From: Lentzea indica
GTDB lineage: Bacteria; Actinomycetota; Actinomycetes; Mycobacteriales; Pseudonocardiaceae
Length of the DNA: 43,097 bases
Reading direction: 5' to 3'
NCBI RefSeq assembly: GCF_012184385.1
Contig: NZ_VSRL01000055.1
Coordinates: 1 to 43,097, forward strand
Positions 35,501 to 43,097 of the stretch are shown here, piece by piece; within the stretch, counting starts at the first letter, position 1; the number at the start of each line of letters is the position of its first letter. Both the position numbers and the translations under genes were made by a program. The notes beneath the pieces were generated by a model. That model did not search any database. It was not told the origin of the DNA and was given only the letters and a program-made list of their open reading frames with translations.

Positions 35501-36360
35501 CGGCGGAATCGGTCGCGCACTCGACGTCCCAGCAGCAGAAGCGGCCACGCAGCGACGATACCCAGGCCCATGGGGACGTTCTGCTGCCATCCCGGCGCAC
35601 CCATCGACACGGTGTGCGGGTTGTGGTCGGAAACCGCGCCCCACCTCGACGGAGGCAGCACGATCACACGCGCCTTGCCGATCACGTTGTCCACCGGCAC
35701 CAGCCCGTTGATCCCACCCTGCCCCTGGCACCGCGAGTCGCACGAGTGGTTGCGGTTGTCGCCGAGCACGAACAACATGCCGTCCGGGATCTTGAGCTCC
35801 TCGAACGACTCCTGCTCGGCCGGCGTGCCCTCGTCGAAGTGCTTGTACGGTTCGTCCAGCGGCTTTCCGTCCACCGTCACGCGGTTCTGCTCGTCGCAGC
35901 ACTTCACGGTCTGCCCGCCGACGGCGATCACGCGTTTGACGAAGTCCTCCTCGTTCGCCGACGGCAGCCCGATCAGCGACCCGAGCCACGACAGCCCTTC
36001 CGAGATCGGGTTGCCCGGCTCGGCGGAGATGAAGTCGTTCTGCCACGACGGCGGCCCGCGGAACACGATCACGTCGCCGGGCGACGGCTCGGTGAAGCGG
36101 TAGGTGACCTTGTCGACGAGCACACGGTCGCCGTAGCAGTCGGTGCACCCGTGCAGCGTCGTCTCCATCGACTCCGACGGGATCATGTAGACACGGCCGA
36201 GGAAGATCTGGATTCCGATCGCGAGGCCGAACGCGACCAGGATGAGGACCGGCAGTTCCTTCCAGAAGTTGCCCTTTTTCTTCTTCTTCGAAGGTTTATC
36301 CGAAGCGTCCGAACTCGGCTCGTCGCTGGACGGGGTCTGCTCTGGATCGACGTCAACCAC
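35497..36360 (-). CDS. lepB: Signal peptidase I (second copy)
   Basis: Removes signal peptides from exported proteins at the membrane outer face, 287 aa. A lysine-rich cytoplasmic N-terminus (SKKKKKG) precedes one membrane helix (36-55). Catalytic S64 is in IPSESM and K142 in FVKRVIAVGG. GDNRNHS is the usual C-terminal box. Three cysteine clusters (GCTDC, CCDEQ, SCDSRC) suggest disulfides. A last hydrophobic segment near the C-terminus may be a second anchor. GTG 36358-36360. Paralog of the gene just upstream. Confidence 0.95.
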   Translation of the reverse strand: MVDVDPEQTPSSDEPSSDASDKPSKKKKKGNFWKELPVLILVAFGLAIGIQIFLGRVYMIPSESMETTLHGCTDCYGDRVLVDKVTYRFTEPSPGDVIVFRGPPSWQNDFISAEPGNPISEGLSWLGSLIGLPSANEEDFVKRVIAVGGQTVKCCDEQNRVTVDGKPLDEPYKHFDEGTPAEQESFEELKIPDGMLFVLGDNRNHSCDSRCQGQGGINGLVPVDNVIGKARVIVLPPSRWGAVSDHNPHTVSMGAPGWQQNVPMGLGIVAAWPLLLLGRRVRDRFRR

Positions 36361-36364
36361 GAGA

Positions 36365-37105
36365 TCAGCCTAGGGGCTGCGGGTTGTGATCCGACACAAC
36401 ACTCCACCGATCTTTCGGGAAGACGACGTATCGCGCCTTGCCGATGACGTTCTCGACGGGCACTGTGCCCGCTACGCCCCCGCCGCCCTGTTTGCGCGAG
36501 TCGGTGGAGTTCATCCGGTTGTCCCCCATCACGAACAACCGTCCGTCCGGCACGCGAATCGGCGCGAACGGCTCGTGGTCCGCTGACGAACTGCCGGGCT
36601 GCCAGTACACATACGGTTCATCGAGCGGTTTGCCGTCCACGACGACACGGTGCTGCTCGTCGCAACACATCACCGTCTGGCCGGGAAGCGCGATGACGCG
36701 CTTGACGAAGTCGCGCTCGTTCGCGGGCGCGAGGCCCAGCAACGAACCGATGTTCTGCACAACGCGCGCAACGGGATTCGTGGACTGCGCGATGCGGAAG
36801 TCGTTGCTGGTCCACGCCTCGGGGCCGTGGAAGACGACCACCTCGCCGGGTTCGATGTCACCGAAGCGGTAGGTGATCTTGTCGACCAGCACTCGGTCGT
36901 TCTCGCATCCGGTGCAGCCGTGCAGCGTGCGTTCCATCGACGCCGAGGGGATCACGTAGACCCGCGCCACGAACGCCTGGATCAGCACCGTCAGCACGAC
37001 GGCCGTCACGACGACGTAGAGGATTTCCCTCCAGACAGGAGTACGCCCCCGCTCCGGTTCGTCCGGTGCGGAGGCGTCCTCGAAGTCTTCTGGGCTCGAA
37101 GCCAC
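36365..37105 (-). CDS. lepB: Signal peptidase I (first copy)
   Basis: A 246-aa paralog of the next gene. One N-terminal membrane helix (28-48), catalytic S56 in IPSASM and K135 in FVKRVIALPG, then GDNRMNS. It lacks the C-terminal membrane segment and the SCDSRC cluster of its neighbour but shares GCTGC and CCDEQ. GTG 37103-37105 lies 3 bases past the rplS stop; its own stop is 4 bases from the second copy. The pair probably arose by tandem duplication; Mycobacterium has one lepB here. Confidence 0.95.
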   Translation of the reverse strand: MASSPEDFEDASAPDEPERGRTPVWREILYVVVTAVVLTVLIQAFVARVYVIPSASMERTLHGCTGCENDRVLVDKITYRFGDIEPGEVVVFHGPEAWTSNDFRIAQSTNPVARVVQNIGSLLGLAPANERDFVKRVIALPGQTVMCCDEQHRVVVDGKPLDEPYVYWQPGSSSADHEPFAPIRVPDGRLFVMGDNRMNSTDSRKQGGGGVAGTVPVENVIGKARYVVFPKDRWSVVSDHNPQPLG

Positions 37106-37108
37106 CGG

Positions 37109-37468
37109 TCAGGAGACCGGACGGGCCTCGCGCTTCTCCTTGATCTTGGCGGCCTTGCCGCGCAGGTCGCGCAGGTAGTACAGCTTGGCGCGACGCACGT
37201 CACCGCGGGTGACGACCTCGATCTCGGAGATGTTCGGGGAGTGCACCGGGAAGGTGCGCTCGACGCCGACGCCGAAGGAGACCTTGCGGACGGTGAAGGT
37301 CTCGCGGATGCCGCCACCCTGGCGACGGATCACGACGCCCTGGAACACCTGGACGCGCTCGCGCGAGCCCTCGATGACGCGGACGTGGACCTTCAGCGTG
37401 TCACCCGCGCGGAAGCTCGGGATGTCAGAGCGCAGCGACTGGGCGTCAAGTGCGTCCAGGATGTTCAT
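37109..37468 (-). CDS. rplS: 50S ribosomal protein L19
   Basis: Large-subunit protein at the subunit interface, 119 aa. [31 protein letters not shown] and [16 protein letters not shown] are characteristic. ATG 37466-37468. A small hairpin (37554-37559 with 37566-37571) lies in the 154-base gap to trmD. Confidence 0.97.
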   Translation of the reverse strand: MNILDALDAQSLRSDIPSFRAGDTLKVHVRVIEGSRERVQVFQGVVIRRQGGGIRETFTVRKVSFGVGVERTFPVHSPNISEIEVVTRGDVRRAKLYYLRDLRGKAAKIKEKREARPVS

Positions 37469-37622
37469 CGGTCGTCCTCACGTGTGTCTGTGAACTCCCC
37501 AGAGCATGTTCCATGACAGTGCACGACATGATGGGGGTCGGCTAGGAGCGCATGCCGGTATGACAACCGGCTGCGGCAACTGTTCCAGTGTGCCAGACCA
37601 GGCACTCCGGAATGAAATCGGG

Positions 37623-38369
37623 CTACTCCCCGCCCTCGCGCAGGCGCGCGAGCAGGGCGCGGTCGTGCTTGTCGAACGCGTCCTCCGGCAACGATTCCAG
37701 CAGGTCAGGACGCCTTTCGAAGGTCCTGACGAGCGACTGGTCACGCCGCCAGCGGTTGATCAGCTTGTGGTTGCCGGAGCGCAGCACTTCCGGCACGGCC
37801 AGCTCGCGCCACACCTCCGGACGCGTGTAGCTCGGGCCTTCGAGGAGCCCGTCCTGGAACGAGTCCTCCGCGTGCGACTTCGGGTTGCCGAGCACGCCGG
37901 GCAGCAGTCGGGCGACCGCTTCCACGATCGCGAGCACTGCCACTTCGCCGCCGACGAGCACGTAGTCGCCAATGGACACCTCGTCGACGCGCACGCGCCG
38001 TGAAGCGTCATCGACAACACGCTGGTCAATGCCCTCGTAGCGACCGCACGCGAACACGAGGTGCGATTCGTTCGCGTACTCGTGCGCCACTGCCTGCGTG
38101 AACGGACGCCCAGCCGGCGTCGGCACGATCAGGCGCGTCTCGTCCGTGCACACGTCATCGAGCGCGGGACCCCAGATGTCGGCCTTCATGACCATGCCGG
38201 GACCACCGCCGTACGGGCTGTCGTCGACAGCCTTGTGCACGTCCTGGGTCCAGTCACGCAGGTCGTGCACGCCGACGCTGATCAGGCCCTTGTCGATCGC
38301 CTTCCCGAGCAACGCCGCGCGCATCGGCGCCAGGTACTCGGGAAAGATCGTGATGACGTCAATCTGCAT
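37623..38369 (-). CDS. trmD: tRNA (guanine-N1)-methyltransferase TrmD
   Basis: Makes m1G37 in tRNAs read with CNN codons, preventing +1 slippage; SPOUT knot enzyme, 248 aa. [31 protein letters not shown] and the knot [13 protein letters not shown] are visible. The ATG overlaps the rimM stop by 11 bases. Confidence 0.97.
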   Translation of the reverse strand: MQIDVITIFPEYLAPMRAALLGKAIDKGLISVGVHDLRDWTQDVHKAVDDSPYGGGPGMVMKADIWGPALDDVCTDETRLIVPTPAGRPFTQAVAHEYANESHLVFACGRYEGIDQRVVDDASRRVRVDEVSIGDYVLVGGEVAVLAIVEAVARLLPGVLGNPKSHAEDSFQDGLLEGPSYTRPEVWRELAVPEVLRSGNHKLINRWRRDQSLVRTFERRPDLLESLPEDAFDKHDRALLARLREGGE

Positions 38370-38874
38370 CGAGCAGGCCCTCTGGCGGATCGATCACGAC
38401 ACGGCCGCCGCGAACGTCCACAGTGGGCACGATCTCGCGCACGAACGGGATCAGCGCCTCGCCGCGGTCACGAATGACCACGAGCAGCTCGCCACCGGGG
38501 CCGTGGAGGATCTCCTTGACCGTGCCGAGCTTGGTGCCGTCGACGAGTTCGGCCGTGAGCCCTTCGAGCTCGTGGTCGTAGAACTCGTCGGGATCATCGG
38601 TCGGCGGCAGGTCGTCGGTGCTGCCCAGCAGCAACGTGCCACGCAACGACTCCGCGACATCGCGCGTGACGACTTCCTCGAAACGCACGAGCAGCCGCCC
38701 GGCATGAGGCCGGGCGGCTGACACGGTGAGGCTTCGGGACGTGCCGTCACGCAGCTTCGCCTGGAGGGTCGCCCCAAGCGCGAACCGCATTTCGGGTGAA
38801 TCGGTGCGCACGTCAACGGCGAGTTCACCGGTGATCCCGTGCGCCTTGGCCACACGGCCGACGACGACGTCCAT
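38359..38874 (-). CDS. rimM: Ribosome maturation factor RimM
   Basis: Assists 30S head assembly with S19, 171 aa. The N-terminal barrel has [17 protein letters not shown]; the PRC-type C-domain has [10 protein letters not shown] and [13 protein letters not shown] 38872-38874, 17 bases after khpA. Confidence 0.96.
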   Translation of the reverse strand: MDVVVGRVAKAHGITGELAVDVRTDSPEMRFALGATLQAKLRDGTSRSLTVSAARPHAGRLLVRFEEVVTRDVAESLRGTLLLGSTDDLPPTDDPDEFYDHELEGLTAELVDGTKLGTVKEILHGPGGELLVVIRDRGEALIPFVREIVPTVDVRGGRVVIDPPEGLLDAD

Positions 38875-38891
38875 TTGCCCTTGAAGTTCGT

Positions 38892-39131
38892 TCAGCGGTC
38901 GGTGTCGACGACGTCGACCCGCACACCACGACCGCCGATGCCGGCCATCACGGTGCGAAGAGCCGTCGCGGTGCGACCGCCACGACCGATCACCTTGCCG
39001 AGGTCGTCCGGGTGGACGTGGACCTCGAGGGTGCGGCCGCGGCGGGTCGTGACGAGGTTCACCCGGACGTCGTCCGGGTGGTCGACGATGCCGCGAACGA
39101 GGTGTTCGAGGGCGTCAGCCAACAAACTCAC
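38892..39131 (-). CDS. khpA: KH-domain RNA-binding protein (KhpA)
   Basis: A 79-aa single KH domain. The GxxG RNA-binding loop is GRGG in [19 protein letters not shown] 39129-39131 overlaps the restored rpsP stop (GTGA). Homologs bind RNA with KhpB in other bacteria. Matches Rv2908c. Confidence 0.95.
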   Translation of the reverse strand: MSLLADALEHLVRGIVDHPDDVRVNLVTTRRGRTLEVHVHPDDLGKVIGRGGRTATALRTVMAGIGGRGVRVDVVDTDR

Positions 39132-39570
39132 GCCTCGTCCTTGGGCGCTCGGCGTCAGCCTTGGGGGCCTCTTCGGCCTTCTTGGCCTTCTTCGCCTTCG
39201 GCGTGGTGGCCTCGGTCATCGGCTCCTCGTTCGCGGCGGCGAGCGCGGCAGCGAACAGGTCGGCCTTCGACGGCTTCGGCTCCTTGACCTTCAGGGTGCC
39301 CTCGGCACCCGGCAGGCCCTTGAACTTCTGCCAGTCACCGGTGATCTCGAAGAGACGCTGGACCGACTCGGTCGGCTGCGCGCCGACACCCAGCCAGTAC
39401 TGCGCGCGCTCGGAGTCGACCGCGATGAACGACGGCTCTTCCTTCGGGTGGTACTTGCCGATCGTCTCGATGGCCTTGCCGTCGCGACGGGTGCGCGCGT
39501 CGGCGACCACGATGCGGTAGTACGGCTGGCGGATCTTGCCGAGACGCTGAAGCTTGATCTTGACGGCCAC
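39128..39570 (-). CDS. rpsP: 30S ribosomal protein S16 (one-base frameshift near the C-terminus in this sequence)
   Basis: S16 starts [10 protein letters not shown] with [10 protein letters not shown] and a lysine/alanine-rich actinobacterial tail. As read it runs on to 39115 with an odd end ([11 protein letters not shown]). Adding one G at 39143-39151 changes the end to EAPKDEA and stop TGA at 39128-39130, which overlaps the khpA GTG as a normal GTGA coupling and gives 147 aa. I therefore use the restored end. ATG 39568-39570. Confidence 0.93.
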
Positions 39571-39693
39571 TGGCCTGGTACTCCTTGAACTCTGTGTTGG
39601 TGGTTCGCACAGTCGCGGCCCGGGCAGAGGGGCCGACCGCGACGGACAGCAGGCAATTGTGCCAGATGGGGACCGGTGGATCCGAATCGGGGC

Positions 39694-40425
39694 TCAGGTG
39701 AACGCCCGGACGGTGCCCAGCGCCTCTTTCACGGCTCGCGCGTGCTCGACCGCTCCGGGGGTGTCACCGTGGACGCACAGCGATTCCGCCTGGGTTTTGA
39801 TGACGGTGCCGTCGACCGCGACGATCTCGCCGTCCTGGAGGCGCTTCGCCCGTTCGATGATCTGCGCGGTGCTGGTGAGCAGGGCGTTCGGCTCGCTGCG
39901 CGGAACCAGCGTGCCGTGTGGGGTGTAGCCGCGGTCGGCGAACGCTTCCTGCACCGGCCTGAGGCCTGCCTCCACAGCCTTCTTGAGCAGCTGGGAGCCG
40001 GGAAGACCGAGGACGGGCAGGTCTTTGAACGCCTTGGCGCCGTTGACCACGGCCTCGGCCTGCTTCTCGTGGTGGACGGTCGCGTTGTAGAGGGCACCGT
40101 GTGGCTTCACGTACACGACCTCGGTGCCTGCTGCTCGTGCGCACGCGTCGAGTGCGCCGATTTGGTAGAGCACCTCGTCGGCCAGTTCGGTGGGATCGGC
40201 GTCGATGAACCGCCGTCCGAAGCCGGCGAGGTCGCGGTAGGAGACCTGGGCGCCGATCTTGACGCCGTTCCTCGCTGCCTCTTCGCAGACCTTGCGCATC
40301 GTGGACGGATCACCGGCGTGAAAGCCGCAGGCGACGTTCGCGCTGGTGATGATGCCCAGGAGCGCGTTGTCGTCGCCGAGCTTCCAGATGCCGAAACCCT
40401 CGCCGAGGTCGCTGTTCAGGTCCAT
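39694..40425 (-). CDS. pxpA: 5-oxoprolinase subunit A (LamB/YcsF family)
   Basis: PxpA works with PxpB and PxpC to hydrolyse 5-oxoproline to glutamate with ATP. The 243-aa product begins DLNSDLGEGFG, then ITSANVACGFHAGDP and VKPHGALYN, all typical. ATG 40423-40425 shares one base with the upstream protease stop (TGATG). No pxpB or pxpC is adjacent, unusual for this family. The frame is open 79 codons further upstream as an antiparallel shadow only. Confidence 0.94.
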   Translation of the reverse strand: MDLNSDLGEGFGIWKLGDDNALLGIITSANVACGFHAGDPSTMRKVCEEAARNGVKIGAQVSYRDLAGFGRRFIDADPTELADEVLYQIGALDACARAAGTEVVYVKPHGALYNATVHHEKQAEAVVNGAKAFKDLPVLGLPGSQLLKKAVEAGLRPVQEAFADRGYTPHGTLVPRSEPNALLTSTAQIIERAKRLQDGEIVAVDGTVIKTQAESLCVHGDTPGAVEHARAVKEALGTVRAFT

Positions 40426-41219
40426 CACATGGCTCCGACGGAAACCAGGAGAAGGGTGAGTCCAGGCAGGAAGTTGTTCATCACGTGCGCCACGATGCTC
40501 GCCCCGAGCCTGCGGGTGATCAGGCGGGCTATGCCGATCGGGATGGCGATCACGAGCAGCAACGACGTCCGCAACGGCTCGAAGTGGCTGATCGCGAAGA
40601 TCACCGTGGTGAGCCCGAACGCGGCCCAGCGGCTCCAGCCCTGACGTTCGACCGCGCCCCACAGCAGGCCGCGGTAGATGATCTCCTCGCAGACCGGCCC
40701 GATGAGGCTGACGTAGAGGAACATCGTGATCGCGGCGGCGAGCGGAAGGTTCGAGCCGGACAGCAGGTCGCCGACGGCACTGGTGGCGTTCTCCTCGCCG
40801 ACGACTTTCGCCCAGATGGTGGCCGCGGAGTAGGTCAGCACGAGGCCGAGGATGCCGAGCTTGAGGCCGATGGCCAGGTCTTCCTTGGTCATGGTGAAAC
40901 GCAGGTCGATCTTCGGGCCGTTGCCTCTGACGTACGTGATCACGACGGCCGCGGCAGCCGCGAGGATCGTCGGCAGGATCGAGCCGACCAGCACGAACGC
41001 CACCGACTCGACGAGGCTCACGCCGAACTGCCTCGCGATGGCCGTGATGAACACGGCGCTTAGGATGAAGATGGCCTCCACCAGAAGGAACGCGCCGAAC
41101 CCCCAGCGCTGGCCGACCCGTTCGGGCTCCGGGTTGCGGCTGATGTCCCGCACGCTTTCGATGAAGCCTCGCTTCGGCTTCAGGGACTCCGGCTCACTCA
41201 CGCTCTGCAATCTAGTCAC
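40425..41219 (-). CDS. CPBP family intramembrane glutamic endopeptidase
   Basis: A 264-aa protein with about eight membrane helices. The CAAX-protease-and-bacteriocin-processing motifs are visible: CEEIIYRG, FAISHFEP, and HVMNN near the C-terminus. Substrate unknown. GTG 41217-41219 is used; GTG 41199-41201 is also possible. It is coupled to pxpA, so the two share a transcript, but no functional link is known. Confidence 0.92.
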   Translation of the reverse strand: MTRLQSVSEPESLKPKRGFIESVRDISRNPEPERVGQRWGFGAFLLVEAIFILSAVFITAIARQFGVSLVESVAFVLVGSILPTILAAAAAVVITYVRGNGPKIDLRFTMTKEDLAIGLKLGILGLVLTYSAATIWAKVVGEENATSAVGDLLSGSNLPLAAAITMFLYVSLIGPVCEEIIYRGLLWGAVERQGWSRWAAFGLTTVIFAISHFEPLRTSLLLVIAIPIGIARLITRRLGASIVAHVMNNFLPGLTLLLVSVGAM

Positions 41220-41295
41220 GCCGCGGCTACCTGCGGATCAACAGCTGGCTGTGACACTCTCATGATCACTCACCTCGCGATCGACGGCTTCTGAA

Positions 41296-41316
41296 GCACC
41301 GATGCGCTGTCGGTGC
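41296..41316 (-). terminator. Hairpin upstream of the CPBP gene
   Basis: A perfect 7-bp stem (41296-41302 with 41310-41316) with a 7-base loop, followed on the minus strand by TTC. It may end a short transcript that starts near 41450, or sigma-factor read-through. Confidence 0.4.
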
Positions 41317-41335
41317 CTCGCGATACGCTTGGAGT

Positions 41336-41449
41336 GGGGACCGCGATCCCCCTTGGGGGAACATTGCCGCCCCCGAATCCGAGGCTACTGTGCGGCACTG
41401 ACGGAACCGGGCCAAGCGTCTGGCCAAAAGATGGTCAGATCGGGTCCCC
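41336..41449. ncRNA. Candidate structured RNA
   Basis: A long-range stem of 12 base pairs with one bulged G (41336-41342 and 41344-41348 with 41438-41449) encloses about 90 bases. Inside are a second stem, 41365-41370 with 41392-41397, a C/G-rich hairpin at 41348-41359 and a partial hairpin at 41420-41425/41433-41438 that competes with the closing stem. The strand is not determined; on the minus strand it would lie in the leader of the CPBP-pxpA transcript. It does not match a riboswitch class I can name. Confidence 0.4.
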
Positions 41450-41503
41450 GCCGGATGTCCTTCCTCCTGTGAACGGATGGCGCACAAAGGCTGCGACTAA
41501 ACC

Positions 41504-42379
41504 TCAGCGGCGCAGGGCCGTCTCCTGCCCCATGTGCGAGAGCTTCTCCGGGTTGCGCACCGCGTAGAGGCCGCTGATCAGCCCGTTGTCGATGCGCAGA
41601 GCGACCACGGTGTCGAGCTCGCCGTCGAACTTGAAGATCAACGCCGGGTACCCGTTGACCTGGGCCGGTTCCATCACCCAGCCCGCCACCTTCGTCAGGC
41701 CGCCGAGCAGCATGCGCGCCACCTTCGAAGCACCCACCACGGGACGCGTGACGGCCTGCTTCACGCCGCCGCCGTCACCGAGGAATACGACATCCGGGGC
41801 GAGAAGGTTCAACAGCGCCTGCAGATCACCGGTCTCGGTCGCGTGCTGGAACGCCGCCAGGACCTCGCGGGACTCGGCCTGCGTCACCACCTCGCGCGGG
41901 CGACGGGCGGCCACGTGCGAGCGTGCGCGGTGGGCGATCTGACGGACGGCGGCGGGGCTCTTGTCCACCGCCGAAGCGATCTCGTCGTAGTTCAGGTCGA
42001 AGACTTCGCGCAGGACGAAGACGGCACGTTCGGTCGGGGTGAGGGTTTCGAGGACGAGCATCATCGCCATCGAGACGCTGTCGGCCAGTTCGACGTCCTC
42101 GGCCACGTCGTGCGTGGTCAGCAACGGTTCGGGGAGCCAGGGTCCGACGTAGGACTCCTTGCGGCGGCCCAGCGTGCGCAGGCGGCCCAGGGCCTGGCGG
42201 GTCACGATCCTGACCAGGTAGGCGCGGGGGTTCTCGACGACGGACTGGTCGACGCCCGACCACTTCAGCCACGTTTCCTGCAGCACGTCCTCCGCGTCGG
42301 CGGCCGAGCCGAGCATCTCGTAGGCGATCGTGAAGAGCAGGTTGCGGTGGCTGACGAACGTGTCGGTGGCGTCGGGCAT
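41504..42379 (-). CDS. sigJ: ECF41-type RNA polymerase sigma factor (SigJ-like)
   Basis: Extracytoplasmic-function sigma factor with a fused C-terminal SnoaL-like domain, 291 aa. Region 2 has LLFTIAYEMLGSAADAEDVLQETW, given here only as family signature positions 14-37; region 4 has LTPTERAVFVLREVF and YDEIASAV. Linker WLPEP and C-terminal DGGG motifs are diagnostic of ECF41. These sigmas have no separate anti-sigma: the C-domain tunes activity. ATG 42377-42379 has a strong GGAGGAG site. Divergent from an AhpD-like gene, the classic ECF41 context. Confidence 0.94.
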   Translation of the reverse strand: MPDATDTFVSHRNLLFTIAYEMLGSAADAEDVLQETWLKWSGVDQSVVENPRAYLVRIVTRQALGRLRTLGRRKESYVGPWLPEPLLTTHDVAEDVELADSVSMAMMLVLETLTPTERAVFVLREVFDLNYDEIASAVDKSPAAVRQIAHRARSHVAARRPREVVTQAESREVLAAFQHATETGDLQALLNLLAPDVVFLGDGGGVKQAVTRPVVGASKVARMLLGGLTKVAGWVMEPAQVNGYPALIFKFDGELDTVVALRIDNGLISGLYAVRNPEKLSHMGQETALRR

Positions 42380-42411
42380 TGATCTCCTCCTGGAAACGGG
42401 TCCCCTCACAA

Positions 42412-42438
42412 GACACCGGCGAACCGCGGCTTGTGACA
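42412..42438 (-). promoter_or_regulatory. ECF41-type promoter of the sigma gene
   Basis: On the minus strand, TGTCACA (42438-42432), 16 bases, then TGTC (42415-42412). ECF41 targets are known to use TGTCACA and CGTC about 16 bases apart. The match suggests autoregulation. Confidence 0.6.
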
Positions 42439-42462
42439 GTGGCGTGGGTCACAGAAACGAGC

Positions 42463-42489
42463 TGTCACACGCAAGGCGGCAGCGGCATC
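42463..42489 (+). promoter_or_regulatory. ECF41-type promoter of the AhpD-like gene
   Basis: TGTCACA at 42463-42469, 16 bases, then CATC at 42486-42489. The −35 is a perfect ECF41 match, the −10 deviates at one base from CGTC. It lies 37 bases before the start codon. Confidence 0.6.
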
Positions 42490-42526
42490 TCGTGGTCGTC
42501 AAGCAAGACCCACGAGGGAGGAAATC

Positions 42527-43006
42527 ATGGAACCCCGCTTCAACCTCTTCGCCACCGAGACCGGCGCCAAGCTCGCTAAGCGGTTCGCCGGCCTCGGCCA
42601 GGCTGTCCACCAGTCGCCGCTGCCGAAGACCACGGCCGAGCTGGTCAGCCTGCGGGCGAGCCAGATGAACGGCTGCGGTTTCTGCATCGACATGCACGTC
42701 AAGGAGGCCGTCGCGGCCGGCGAGGACGAGCTTCGGCTGCACCTGGTGGCCGGCTGGCGCGAGACCACGGTGTTCACCGAGGCCGAGCAGGCAGCGCTGG
42801 AGTTCGCCGAGGAGGGCACGCGGCTCACGCACGAGGGCGTGTCGGACGAGACCTGGGCGAAGGTGACCAAGCACTACGACGACGAGCAGGTCGCCGCGTT
42901 GGTGTGCCTGGTCGGGCTGATCAACGCGGCCAACCGGATGGCCGTGATCACGCACCAGAAGGGCGGCTCGTACCAGACCGGCGCGATGGCCCAGTTCGAG
43001 AGCTAG
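42527..43006 (+). CDS. Carboxymuconolactone decarboxylase / AhpD-like protein
   Basis: A 159-aa AhpD-fold protein. The redox-active CxxC is in NGCGFCIDMH, with the histidine two residues after, followed by AGWRET and FTEAEQAALEFAE. It probably acts as a disulfide reductant or peroxidase. ATG 42527-42529 follows a strong GGGAGG site. Divergent partner and predicted target of the ECF41 sigma factor. Its stop overlaps the stop of a converging transposase, so the extreme 3' end may come from an insertion sequence. Confidence 0.94.
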   Translation: MEPRFNLFATETGAKLAKRFAGLGQAVHQSPLPKTTAELVSLRASQMNGCGFCIDMHVKEAVAAGEDELRLHLVAGWRETTVFTEAEQAALEFAEEGTRLTHEGVSDETWAKVTKHYDDEQVAALVCLVGLINAANRMAVITHQKGGSYQTGAMAQFES

Positions 43007-43097
43007 TTGTGATGTCCAGGGAGGTTGGTCAGCCGGGTGATGGGTGGCTTGCCTCCGATGGCGGAGTGGGCTCGGTGGTGATTGTAGAAGTGGATCC
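43003..43097 (-). mobile_element. IS481-type transposase, C-terminal end (cut by the window)
   Basis: The minus strand from the right edge reads IHFYNHHRAHSAIGGKPP then ITRLTNLPGHHN and TAG at 43003-43005. The H-x-x-R-x-H-x-x-x-GGKPP pattern is the conserved end of IS481-family DDE transposases. Only 31 codons are inside the window. The stop overlaps the AhpD-like gene stop, so the IS terminus must be at or within that gene's last bases. No inverted repeat can be confirmed without the other end. Confidence 0.85.

Noticed and set aside
41313..41567. 84-codon plus-strand open frame in the sigma-CPBP gap
   Set aside because: It overlaps the candidate RNA structure and the sigma 3' end, has no ribosome site and no protein features.

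Overview
This is a GC-rich actinobacterial chromosome segment. Its gene order (ispG, site-2 protease, dxr, DUF2631, rlmN, cdsA, frr, pyrH, tsf, rpsB, M23 peptidase, xerC, dprA, yifB, yraN, DUF2469, rnhB, lepB, rplS, trmD, rimM, KH protein, rpsP) follows the Rv2868c to Rv2909c order of Mycobacterium tuberculosis. A WhiG/FliA-type sigma factor and several regulator/enzyme pairs inserted between the core blocks suggest a mycelial actinomycete. Pseudonocardiaceae (Lentzea/Saccharothrix/Amycolatopsis type) is my best guess, by inference only.

Layout. 1-280: a long inverted repeat and the ispG terminator. 281-3809: the MEP-pathway genes ispG and dxr around a Rip1-like intramembrane protease. 3944-6521: a GlsB-like membrane protein and a two-component system whose kinase has an unusual C-terminal extracytoplasmic domain. 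6648-12144: a polyamine-type ABC transporter (potA-potD and potB-potC) split by an oppositely oriented TetR-P450 pair. 12371-16806: DUF2631, a quinone oxidoreductase with a divergent HxlR regulator, a Ser/Thr kinase, a broken small gene and a vapBC toxin-antitoxin pair. 16891-22017: rlmN, PadR, aldo/keto reductase, an acetyltransferase-methyltransferase pair and a two-domain VOC protein. 22018-26180: the cdsA-frr-pyrH-tsf-rpsB block. 26540-31138: M23 peptidase, whiG, xerC, an unrecognised 174-aa protein and dprA. 31139-32338: about 1.2 kb without genes, filled by repeated hairpin modules. 32339-39570: yifB, yraN, DUF2469, rnhB, two lepB genes, rplS, trmD, rimM, khpA and rpsP. 39694-43097: pxpA, a CPBP protease, a possible structured RNA, an ECF41-type sigma factor with its divergent AhpD-like partner, and the end of an IS481-type transposase.

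Most core genes lie on the minus strand in tightly coupled runs (ATGA, GTGA and TGATG overlaps). They supply isoprenoid precursors, phospholipid head-group activation, UMP, translation factors and ribosomal proteins, rRNA/tRNA methylation, protein export and DNA uptake/recombination. Accessory genes are mostly regulator plus target pairs.

Caution on sequence quality: at least four genes that should be intact (rpsB, rpsP, the Ser/Thr kinase and the VOC gene) are each exactly one base short of an open frame, each at a GC-rich site. whiG and a small gene at 15.7-16.1 kb are also out of frame. I read most of these as base-calling errors rather than biology, and give full-length coordinates for the affected genes.
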